Below are positions 1 through 5,500 of a DNA stretch of 8,383 nucleotides, piece by piece. Origin of the DNA: Hymenobacter sp. (GTDB lineage Bacteria > Bacteroidota > Bacteroidia > Cytophagales > Hymenobacteraceae); the NCBI GenBank assembly GCA_025362615.1, contig JANYFQ010000155.1:1-8383 (forward strand), read 5' to 3'. Within the stretch, counting starts at the first letter, position 1. The number at the start of each line of letters is the position of its first letter. The notes beneath the pieces are model-generated. The model made no database searches, had not been told where the DNA came from, and saw nothing but the letters and a program-made list of their open reading frames with translations. Position numbers and translations under genes: made by a program.

Positions 1-683
1 CCGACCTCAAGGAATTTGCCGCCAAGCAGCAAACCCCGCCCGGCCAGAAACGCAGCCCCGACTACACCGGCAAACGCTTCGCCATCAACCTGGCCGCGCC
101 CACACCCAACGGCGACATATTCATTGGCGGCCAGAACTTTAAATCCAGCGCCGGCAGCAACGGCGGCAGCAAATTCCTCAACACCCTGGCCGGCACCGAC
201 GGCTACCGCTCCGGCCCCAGCCGCTCGTTTCAGGACCTGCTACTGTTTCACTTCACCTCGCGCGGCGAGTTGCGCACCATGTACAGCCTGCGCCGCGCCG
301 AAAACAACAGCAGCGCCCAGACCATCCCCACCAAGCAGTTTATGCGCTCCGATGCCACGGGCAAAATCGCCTTCTGGACGGTGTTCGAGATTGACGGCAT
401 GAACAAGGTAACGGGCCTGACCGAGGACGGTAAAAAGGGCGGCTTCTTCAGCGACGTGACCGAACTCACGAGCATAGCCTACCCCAGCGTGACGCGCATT
501 GACTTGAACGCGGCCACCATCGGGCCGCAGCAAAAATTCGGCGTCAATAGCAAAGAAGGCAAGTTCTACATCAACAACCAGTACGCCACCCTGCCCGTCG
601 GGGCCGACACCCAGCAGCTCGTTTTCTTCGGCGAAAACACCAGCGGCAAAACCCTGTGGTTTGGCCAGTTGCCGATTAAGTAA
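1..683 (+). CDS. C-terminal part of an unidentified protein (5' end outside the window)
   Basis: An open frame enters from the left edge (first whole codon at base 3) and ends at TAA 681-683, giving 226 visible residues. The first Met in the visible part (base 270) lies inside continuous coding-like sequence, so it is not taken as the start. The visible part is beta-rich in character, with short hydrophobic stretches alternating with Gly/Asn/Ser turns (DIFIGGQNF, DLLLFHF, IAFWTVFEIDG, QQLVFFGEN), and ends in LWFGQLPIK. I see no enzyme motif, no membrane segment and no type IX secretion sorting domain at the C-terminus. A secreted or periplasmic beta-propeller-like protein is possible, but this is only an impression from the strand pattern. 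It is convergent with rfbA, and a long hairpin starts three bases after its stop. The family is not recognised. Confidence is high that it is coding and low for any function. Confidence 0.8.
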   Translation, partial: DLKEFAAKQQTPPGQKRSPDYTGKRFAINLAAPTPNGDIFIGGQNFKSSAGSNGGSKFLNTLAGTDGYRSGPSRSFQDLLLFHFTSRGELRTMYSLRRAENNSSAQTIPTKQFMRSDATGKIAFWTVFEIDGMNKVTGLTEDGKKGGFFSDVTELTSIAYPSVTRIDLNAATIGPQQKFGVNSKEGKFYINNQYATLPVGADTQQLVFFGENTSGKTLWFGQLPIK

Positions 684-685
684 AC

Positions 686-790
686 GAGTGGGTGAGTGAA
701 TGAGCGAGTGAGCGAATTAATGGTTTGGTGGCGCAAGGTGACGCACTGCCAACTATTAATTCACTCATTCGCTCATTCACTCACCCACTC
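686..790. repeat. Long inverted repeat built of 4-base units, between convergent genes
   Basis: Two 36-base arms (686-721 and 755-790) are reverse complements except at two positions (708 and 713). Each arm reads as nine tetramers of the GAGT/GAAT/GAGC type and ends in TAAT towards the centre. The 33-base spacer (722-754) can itself pair in part (725-734 with 743-752, with two G-T wobbles and one mismatch). The element fills the gap between the stop of the left gene (683) and the stop of rfbA (803). There is no clear T-tract right after either arm, so it is not a classical terminator. It could still halt or protect the 3' ends of both transcripts. The structure is seen directly; the role is inferred. 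Confidence 0.9.
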
Positions 791-802
791 ATTGTACAAA
801 AC

Positions 803-1672
803 CTACTCGTTCAGCGTCGGCAGGTTCAGCAAATAGTCGCCGTAGCCGCTTTTCCGCAGTGGCTCGGCGATTTTGCGTAGCTCGTCGGCCGTGATGAAGC
901 CCTGACGGTAGGCAATTTCCTCAATCGCGCCCACCTTCAGGCCTTGGCGCTGCTCGATGACCTTGACGAACTCGCCGGCCTGCATCAGGCTCTCGAACGT
1001 GCCCGTGTCGAGCCAGGCCGTGCCCCGGCCAAGGATGCCCACTTTCAGGGTGCCGCGCCGTAGGTACTCGCGGTTCACGTCGGTTATTTCGTATTCGCCG
1101 CGCGGGCTGGGCTCCAGGTGGCGGGCAATTTCGATAACGTCGTTGTCGTAGAAATACAGGCCCGGCACGGCGTAGTTGCTTTTGGGGTGCGCGGGTTTTT
1201 CTTCGATGCTGAGGGCCTTTTTGCGCGCGTCGAACTCCACCACGCCGTAGCGTTCGGGGTCCTGAACGTGGTAGGCAAACACCACGCCGCCCGTGGGGTC
1301 GGAGTTGGCTTTGAGGAGTTCTTCGAGGCCTGCGCCGTAAAAAATATTGTCGCCGAGCACCAGCGCCACCTTGTCGTCGCCGATGAAATCGGCCCCAATC
1401 ACGAACGCCTGGGCCAGCCCGTTGGGCACTTCCTGCACGGCGTACTCGAAGTTGCAGCCCAGGTTACGGCCGTCGCCGAGTAGCTTCTGAAACTGCGCCT
1501 GGTCGTGGGGCGTGGTGATGATGAGCACGTCTTTAATACCCGCCATCAGCAAGATGCTGAGCGGGTAATAAATCATTGGCTTGTCGTAGACGGGCATGAG
1601 CTGCTTGCTCACGGCGAGCGTGAGCGGGTGCAGGCGGGTGCCGGAGCCGCCGGCGAGGATAATACCTTTCAT
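803..1672 (-). CDS. rfbA: Glucose-1-phosphate thymidylyltransferase (RmlA/RfbA)
   Basis: The enzyme makes dTDP-glucose and pyrophosphate from dTTP and glucose-1-phosphate, the first step to dTDP-L-rhamnose and related sugars of surface polysaccharides, in the cytoplasm. The product has 289 residues, close to the usual 290 or so. The nucleotidyltransferase signature GGSGTRLHPLT is at residues 8-18, followed by SKQLMPVYDKPMIYYPLS (22-39). The metal-binding LGDN is at 106-109, EEKP at 157-160, GLYFYD at 171-176, GEYEITDVN at 192-200 and WLDTGT at 220-225. All expected active-site regions are present. The ATG at 1672 begins directly with the MKGIILAGG strand, so the start is secure. A TAGCTTTG box lies 26 bases upstream. 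No rfbB, rfbC or rfbD lies next to it in this window, so it is either a solitary copy or separated from the rest of the pathway. Other sugar nucleotidyltransferases are less likely given the full RmlA pattern. Confidence 0.97.
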   Translation of the reverse strand: MKGIILAGGSGTRLHPLTLAVSKQLMPVYDKPMIYYPLSILLMAGIKDVLIITTPHDQAQFQKLLGDGRNLGCNFEYAVQEVPNGLAQAFVIGADFIGDDKVALVLGDNIFYGAGLEELLKANSDPTGGVVFAYHVQDPERYGVVEFDARKKALSIEEKPAHPKSNYAVPGLYFYDNDVIEIARHLEPSPRGEYEITDVNREYLRRGTLKVGILGRGTAWLDTGTFESLMQAGEFVKVIEQRQGLKVGAIEEIAYRQGFITADELRKIAEPLRKSGYGDYLLNLPTLNE

Positions 1673-1698
1673 GGGGAGGGTTTGGGGGGTTGCGGGGG

Positions 1699-1706
1699 CA
1701 AAGCTA
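1699..1706 (-). promoter_or_regulatory. Predicted -7 promoter box of rfbA (TAGCTTTG)
   Basis: On the minus strand this reads TAGCTTTG, a full match to the Bacteroidota -7 consensus TAnnTTTG. It ends 26 bases before the rfbA start, which leaves a leader of about 20 bases. No convincing TTG -33 element is seen at the expected distance, so the call rests on the -7 box and its position. Confidence 0.55.
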
Positions 1707-1756
1707 CGGAGGCAGCCAGGTGCTGAGACGCAGTAGCCTGGCCCACTTGGTTTGCG

Positions 1757-1764
1757 TATCTTTG
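1757..1764 (+). promoter_or_regulatory. Predicted -7 promoter box of the small coiled-coil gene (TATCTTTG)
   Basis: TATCTTTG matches TAnnTTTG exactly and lies 16 bases before the ATG at 1781, followed by an A-rich stretch (1765-1770). The predicted leader is only about 10 bases. A -33 TTG at normal spacing is not clear; the TTG at 1747-1749 is too close. It is divergent from the rfbA box, the two lying about 50 bases apart. Confidence 0.6.
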
Positions 1765-1780
1765 AAAAAACAACCTCGTT

Positions 1781-2035
1781 ATGACTGCTGCTCAGAGCCT
1801 CAAAATTTACGAAGTCCTAAATAAACACTTTGGCGACACTGCCGACGCAACCACCGTCGTGACCGAAATCGAGCAGATTGTCGAAAACCGGCTGGACCAG
1901 AGAGCCGCTATTTTAGCCACTAAAGCCGACGTTGCCGAAGTAAAAGTTGATATAATAAAATGGATGGTTGGGTTCTTCATCGCGCAGATGACTACCCAGC
2001 TTGCCGTGCTGGTGAGTCTGCTTTTACGGAATTAA
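1781..2035 (+). CDS. Small coiled-coil protein with a C-terminal membrane segment (DUF1640-like)
   Basis: This 84-residue protein has a helical N-terminal part (SLKIYEVLNKHFGDTADATT, about residues 6-25). A charged, heptad-like helix follows (TEIEQIVENRLDQ...ATKADVAEVKVDIIK, about 28-60), then one hydrophobic segment (about 61-82) ending in LLLRN. The layout of helix, ATKADVAEVK-type coiled coil and C-terminal anchor resembles small bacterial proteins often annotated as DUF1640 or CCDC90-like; I judge this by pattern only. The function of this group in bacteria is not established. The ATG follows a TATCTTTG box by 16 bases, which supports both the start and an independent transcript. Its codons are visibly more AT-rich than those of its neighbours (for example the stretch 1800-1830), which may point to a different origin or relaxed selection. 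It is convergent with proS, with a 29-base gap. Confidence 0.75.
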   Translation: MTAAQSLKIYEVLNKHFGDTADATTVVTEIEQIVENRLDQRAAILATKADVAEVKVDIIKWMVGFFIAQMTTQLAVLVSLLLRN

Positions 2036-2044
2036 CTGGCCACC

Positions 2045-2058
2045 TCACCACTCACCAC
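2045..2058. repeat. Two tandem TCACCAC heptamers in the convergent gap before the proS stop
   Basis: TCACCAC occurs twice in a row (2045-2051, 2052-2058), followed by TTCACAT, inside the 29-base gap between the stop of the small coiled-coil gene (2035) and the stop of proS (2065). Unlike the other two convergent junctions, no mirrored arm is present here. Confidence 0.6.
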
Positions 2059-2064
2059 TTCACA

Positions 2065-3540
2065 TCAATACGCCCTGGCAAAGTACGCCCGGCGCACACT
2101 CGGCCGGCCCGTCAGAATGCATACCCCGTCCTCGTCCGGCTCGTTCAGGGCCAGGCAGCGGATGGTGGCTTTGGTTTCGTCTTTGATGCGCTCCTCGGTT
2201 TCGCTGCTGCCGTCGTAGTGGGCCAGCACGAAACCGGCCTTGTCGTCGAGCACTCGCTTGAACTCGTCGTAGCTCTCGACGCGGGTGGTGTGGGTTTGCT
2301 GGAAAGCTTTGGCTTTGGCGTAGATATTGGCTTGAATGTCAATCAAAAGCTGCTCGACGCTGGCCACGATGTCGGCCAGGGGCAGGGCCATTTTCTCTTT
2401 GGTATCGCGGCGGGCCACTTCGATGGTGCCGCCGTCGAGGTCGCGGTTGCCGATGGCCAGGCGCACGGGCACGCCCTTGGTTTCCCACTCGGCGAACTTC
2501 GCGCCGGGGCGCTCGGTGTCGCGGGCATCGAGCTTCACCGATATGCCTCGGGCAATAAGGCCCATTTGGATGGGCTTGATGCGCTCGATGAGGGCTTCCA
2601 TCTCGCCGGTTTTGTAAACGGGCACGATGACGACCTGAATCGGGGCCAGCTTGGGGGGCAGCACGAGGCCGTCGTCGTCGGAGTGCGCCATCACGAGGGC
2701 ACCCATCAGGCGGGTACTCACGCCCCAGCTCGTGCCCCACACGTACTCCCGAACCCCTTCTTTGTTAGCAAATTGCACGTCGAACGCTTTGGCGAAGTTC
2801 TGGCCCAGGAAGTGGCTGGTGCCGGCTTGCAGGGCCTTGCCGTCCTGCATCAGCGCCTCGATGCAATACGTGTCTTCGGCCCCGGCGAAGCGCTCGTTTT
2901 CGGTTTTTACGCCCTTGATGACGGGCAAGGCCAGGTGCTCCTCGGCAAACTCGGCGTACACGTCGAGCATTTGGCGGGTTTCGGCCACGGCCTCAGCGGC
3001 GGTGGCGTGGGCGGTATGGCCTTCCTGCCACAAAAACTCGGCCGTGCGCAGAAACAGGCGGGTCCGCATTTCCCAACGTACCACGTTGGCCCACTGATTG
3101 ATGAGCAGCGGCAGGTCGCGGTAGCTCTGCACCCAGTTCTTGTACGTGCTCCAGATGATGGCCTCGGACGTGGGGCGCACGATGAGCTCTTCTTCGAGCT
3201 TGGCGGCGGGGTCCACGCGGAGCTTGCCGGGGCGGTCGGGGTCGTTTTGGAGGCGGTAGTGCGTGACGACGGCGCACTCTTTGGCGAAGCCCTCGGCGTT
3301 CTTCTCCTCGGCCTCGAAAAGGCTTTTGGGAATGAAGATGGGGAAGTAAGCGTTTTCGTGGCCCGTGCGCTTGAACATATCGTCCAAGGTGCGCTGCATT
3401 TTTTCCCAAATAGCGTAGCCGTAGGGCTTGATGACCATGCAGCCGCGCACGGCGGAGTTTTCGGCCAGGCCGGCGCGTTTCACCAACTCGTTGTACCAGA
3501 GCGAATAATCTTCCTGGCGGGTGGGCAACTTTTTGCTCAT
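2065..3540 (-). CDS. proS: Prolyl-tRNA synthetase, archaeal/eukaryotic-like type (class II)
   Basis: The enzyme charges tRNA-Pro with proline in the cytoplasm. The product has 491 residues, the usual size for the ProS type that lacks the bacterial editing insertion. The start is set at 3540 (MSKKLPTRQEDYSLWYNELV), because the 33 residues upstream in frame look unlike the family and the conserved N-terminal helix starts here. Key parts: VRGCMVIKPYGYAIWE (31-46) in the motif 1 region, RPTSE (122-126) for ATP and proline binding, motif 2 VVRWEMRTR...FLWQEGHTAH (153-178), and the proline pocket and motif 3 region GTSWGVSTRLMGALVMAHSD (269-288). The anticodon-binding domain covers about 300-400, and the C-terminal domain ends in FARAY with the conserved final Tyr. 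The C-terminal domain shows only two Cys (462 and 474), fewer than the four zinc ligands of some archaeal-type enzymes. An inverted repeat lies in the leader. The neighbours are unrelated in function. Confidence 0.97.
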   Translation of the reverse strand: MSKKLPTRQEDYSLWYNELVKRAGLAENSAVRGCMVIKPYGYAIWEKMQRTLDDMFKRTGHENAYFPIFIPKSLFEAEEKNAEGFAKECAVVTHYRLQNDPDRPGKLRVDPAAKLEEELIVRPTSEAIIWSTYKNWVQSYRDLPLLINQWANVVRWEMRTRLFLRTAEFLWQEGHTAHATAAEAVAETRQMLDVYAEFAEEHLALPVIKGVKTENERFAGAEDTYCIEALMQDGKALQAGTSHFLGQNFAKAFDVQFANKEGVREYVWGTSWGVSTRLMGALVMAHSDDDGLVLPPKLAPIQVVIVPVYKTGEMEALIERIKPIQMGLIARGISVKLDARDTERPGAKFAEWETKGVPVRLAIGNRDLDGGTIEVARRDTKEKMALPLADIVASVEQLLIDIQANIYAKAKAFQQTHTTRVESYDEFKRVLDDKAGFVLAHYDGSSETEERIKDETKATIRCLALNEPDEDGVCILTGRPSVRRAYFARAY

Positions 3541-3568
3541 TTTTGGTATCTGGAGGGTAAGCGGAAAA

Positions 3569-3598
3569 GTTCCCAAAACTGGTACAGGTTTTGAGAAC
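3569..3598 (-). promoter_or_regulatory. Dyad in the proS leader, possible RNA hairpin or operator
   Basis: Arms of 11 bases (3569-3579 and 3588-3598) surround an 8-base spacer. In RNA of the proS sense, GUUCUCAAAAC pairs fully with GUUUUGGGAAC, with one G-U wobble; on the other strand the same position is an A-C mismatch. The hairpin lies 29-58 bases before the ATG and is followed on the minus strand by TTTTCC, a weak T-tract. It could be a leader hairpin, a weak attenuator or a protein-binding site. The structure is seen; the role is not known. Confidence 0.5.
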
Positions 3599-3649
3599 GA
3601 CGATGCAACGGGGCCGTGAACCTTGCGGGGTACGGGCACCGTTGCGGGG

Positions 3650-3657
3650 TAAAATTA
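3650..3657 (-). promoter_or_regulatory. Weak candidate -7 box for proS (TAATTTTA)
   Basis: On the minus strand this reads TAATTTTA, one base off TAnnTTTG, about 110 bases before the proS start. It is the best match I found in the divergent gap for that strand. If it is used, the leader hairpin at 3569-3598 would be transcribed. Confidence 0.25.
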
Positions 3658-3717
3658 CGTTGCACACGCGGGCGGCGGCGGCGCTTCATCAAACGGCCAC
3701 GCTTTTGGTTGTTGCTT

Positions 3718-3725
3718 TACATTCG
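3718..3725 (+). promoter_or_regulatory. Weak candidate -7 box for the Gly/Tyr-rich lipoprotein gene (TACATTCG)
   Basis: TACATTCG differs from TAnnTTTG at one base and lies 41 bases before the ATG at 3767. No -33 element is clear at normal spacing. This is the best candidate seen for this gene. Confidence 0.3.
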
Positions 3726-3729
3726 CCCA

Positions 3730-3751
3730 CCGCTGCTTTTCCGCTGCTTTT
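3730..3751 (+). repeat. Exact 11-base tandem duplication in the leader of the lipoprotein gene
   Basis: CCGCTGCTTTT occurs twice back to back (3730-3740, 3741-3751), ending 15 bases before the start codon at 3767. Each copy has a pyrimidine-rich end. It lies between the candidate promoter and the start, so it would be in the mRNA leader. It may be a slippage product or affect translation. Confidence 0.7.
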
Positions 3752-3766
3752 CAACTCTTCAAAGCC

Positions 3767-5359
3767 ATGAAAAACCTGCTCACCGCCGCCCTGCCTGCTC
3801 TTGCGTTGCTTGCCCTCGGCGGCTGCGCGGGCACCCAGGGCCTGGCCACGTCGGAAGACGACGGCGTTTATTACAACTCGAGCGACCGCACTACGGCCAC
3901 TGCTTCGGTGGGCAGCTACGGTAATGGCCGCTACCAAAACCAAGCTCAGGGCGACGGTTACAACAATGGCTCCGGCAACGGTGGCTACAACAACCAGCCG
4001 ACCCCGGCTCAAACCCAAACCGACGAAGCGGCCAACCCCGACTACAACGGCAACGCCCAAAACGGCGGCACCGACCAGTATTACGACGGCGGCGCGGCCA
4101 ACAACGGCAACGGCAGCTACGACCAGGGGTACAGCAACGGCTACAACAACGGCCGCTCGTCGGCCCGGTTTCGCTCGCCCTACGCCGGGCCGGGCGTGGC
4201 CTACTACGCCCCGCCGATGTGGGCACCCTACACCGTGGTGGTTGCACCGAGCTTCGGCTGGGGCGGGGGCTACTGCGGTTTTTCGCCCTACGGCGGCTAT
4301 GGTTACGACCCGTTTTACAGCGGGTTCTACGGGCCGGGCTACGGCTCCGGGTTTAGCGTCAGTATTGGGTACGGCTTTGGCGGCGGCTGGGGTGGCTACG
4401 GCTACCGGCCCTACGGCGGCTTCTACGACCCGTACTGGGGCAGCTATTATGGCCGGGGCTACGGCTACGGCGGTGGTTTTGGGGGCGGTTACTACGGCGG
4501 GGGCTACGGCTACGGTGGCCGGCCCCGCAATGTGGTTTACACTGGCAACGGCAGCTATGGCGGCGACCGCAGCGCGGGCAATACCGTGCTGGTTGGCCCG
4601 CGTGGGGGCCGGGGCGGCGACGTGACCGGCGGCCGGCCAGCGGCCGGAGCTGCTGGCCAGAGCGGGGGCCGCGTGGGGCGCTGGGACGATGGCAGCAACG
4701 GCGGCGGCATCGGCACACCGGGCGGCGTTGGCGCGGCACCGGGCGGCACCGGCGGCCGGGCCACCATCGGCGGCGGGGCTTCGGGCAGCACGGCCGCGCC
4801 CCAAAGTGGCCGCGTCGGCCGGGTACTGGAAGATGGCGGCACCAAGCCCGCCTACAATGCTCCAACGCCTGTTTCTAACAACGGCGGCGGACGCTACGCG
4901 GAAAACCAGGGCGGGGTCTTTCAAAATAACGCCGCGCCCACAGGCAAGGAAGAGGCCGCTTACGGCGGCGGTCGCACCGGCCGCGTAGCCCCGATGAACG
5001 CGCCGGAGCCGACCACTAAAACGGGTGATTACGGCAACGAAAACGTGCGCGGAGGCCAGCGCAACGGACGCTTCGAGAACGGCAACGGCGGCTTTAACCA
5101 AGCCCCGCCGACACCGCAACCCCAGAGCGAAAACGTGCAGCCCGGCCGCCGGGGTGGCTACTTTGGTGGCAATAACCAACCCCAGGAACAAGCGCAGCCG
5201 CAACGCAACTACGAGCGTCCGCAGCGCACTTACGAAGCACCTCAACGCACCTACGAAGCCCCGCAACGCAGCTACGAGCGCCCGGCCTCCAACGGCGGCG
5301 GCGATTCTGGCGGTAGCCGCTCCGGCGGCGGTGGCGGCGGCCGTAGTGGCCGCTGGTAA
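3767..5359 (+). CDS. Large Gly/Tyr/Asn-rich low-complexity lipoprotein of unknown function
   Basis: This 530-residue protein starts with a lipoprotein signal peptide: MKNLL, a hydrophobic stretch, then the lipobox LGGC with Cys at 20. It is therefore predicted to be lipid-anchored in the envelope. After the anchor comes an Asn/Tyr/Gly/Gln-rich linker (about 30-130). A short, more ordered part follows (YAPPMWAPYTVVVAPSFGWG, 147-166), then a Gly/Tyr-rich stretch with many GYGY, GGY and GFYDPYW units (about 167-252). A Gly/Arg-rich region runs from about 253 to 410, and the tail is Gln/Pro/Asn-rich. The tail has four copies of a PQRTYEA-type heptapeptide (478-505) and ends in a poly-Gly run and GRSGRW. 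A motif GxRxGR(W/V/F) recurs at 300, 347, 401, 430 and 524. No catalytic motif is seen. Similar low-complexity proteins in this group are sometimes labelled vitellogenin-like, which is probably just composition. It lies divergent from proS and upstream of an outer membrane protein gene, with a terminator between. Long reverse-strand frames across it are shadows of its codon bias. Confidence 0.88.
   Translation: MKNLLTAALPALALLALGGCAGTQGLATSEDDGVYYNSSDRTTATASVGSYGNGRYQNQAQGDGYNNGSGNGGYNNQPTPAQTQTDEAANPDYNGNAQNGGTDQYYDGGAANNGNGSYDQGYSNGYNNGRSSARFRSPYAGPGVAYYAPPMWAPYTVVVAPSFGWGGGYCGFSPYGGYGYDPFYSGFYGPGYGSGFSVSIGYGFGGGWGGYGYRPYGGFYDPYWGSYYGRGYGYGGGFGGGYYGGGYGYGGRPRNVVYTGNGSYGGDRSAGNTVLVGPRGGRGGDVTGGRPAAGAAGQSGGRVGRWDDGSNGGGIGTPGGVGAAPGGTGGRATIGGGASGSTAAPQSGRVGRVLEDGGTKPAYNAPTPVSNNGGGRYAENQGGVFQNNAAPTGKEEAAYGGGRTGRVAPMNAPEPTTKTGDYGNENVRGGQRNGRFENGNGGFNQAPPTPQPQSENVQPGRRGGYFGGNNQPQEQAQPQRNYERPQRTYEAPQRTYEAPQRSYERPASNGGGDSGGSRSGGGGGGRSGRW
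5198..5281 (+). repeat. Four tandem 21-base units coding a PQRxYEx heptapeptide
   Basis: Units at 5198-5218, 5219-5239, 5240-5260 and 5261-5281 code PQRNYER, PQRTYEA, PQRTYEA and PQRSYER. The third codon bases differ between units while the Pro-Gln-Arg-x-Tyr-Glu pattern is kept. The repeat is therefore not a very recent slippage event and seems to be held at protein level. Confidence 0.9.
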
Positions 5360-5439
5360 CGAAAGCGCGACGCAAACGGTCGTTGGCTTCCTTGCTGCCG
5401 CGCTGGCTCCCTGGTGAGTCCTCGTTGTTCTGAATACCC

Positions 5440-5468
5440 GAGCCGGCCCCTGCGGCCGGCTCTTTTTT
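5440..5468 (+). terminator. Rho-independent terminator after the Gly/Tyr-rich lipoprotein gene
   Basis: A perfect 9-base stem (GAGCCGGCC at 5440-5448 with GGCCGGCTC at 5454-5462) has a 5-base loop and is followed directly by six T (5463-5468). It lies 80 bases after the lipoprotein stop and 32 bases before the start of the outer membrane protein gene. It should uncouple the two genes, at least in part. Confidence 0.88.
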
Positions 5469-5500
5469 GCCCGGATTTTCTGCTTACTCCCCCCATTATC

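Noticed and set aside
16..402. A 128-codon plus-strand frame at the left edge
   Set aside because: Pro/Ala/Thr-rich shadow composition in another frame of the partial gene, whose own frame is continuous from the edge to 683.
1960..3594. A 544-codon open frame on the plus strand antisense to proS
   Set aside because: It is antisense to a complete proS with all class II motifs and has His/Gly/Ala-rich shadow composition. It also overlaps the end of the small coiled-coil gene.
3541..3639. Upstream in-frame extension of proS by 33 residues
   Set aside because: The conserved ProRS N-terminus begins at MSKKLPTRQEDY (3540). The extension does not look like the family and would contain the leader dyad.
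5414..5500. Upstream in-frame extension of the outer membrane protein gene
   Set aside because: It would be translated through the terminator hairpin at 5440-5468 and would bury the signal peptide that begins at 5501.
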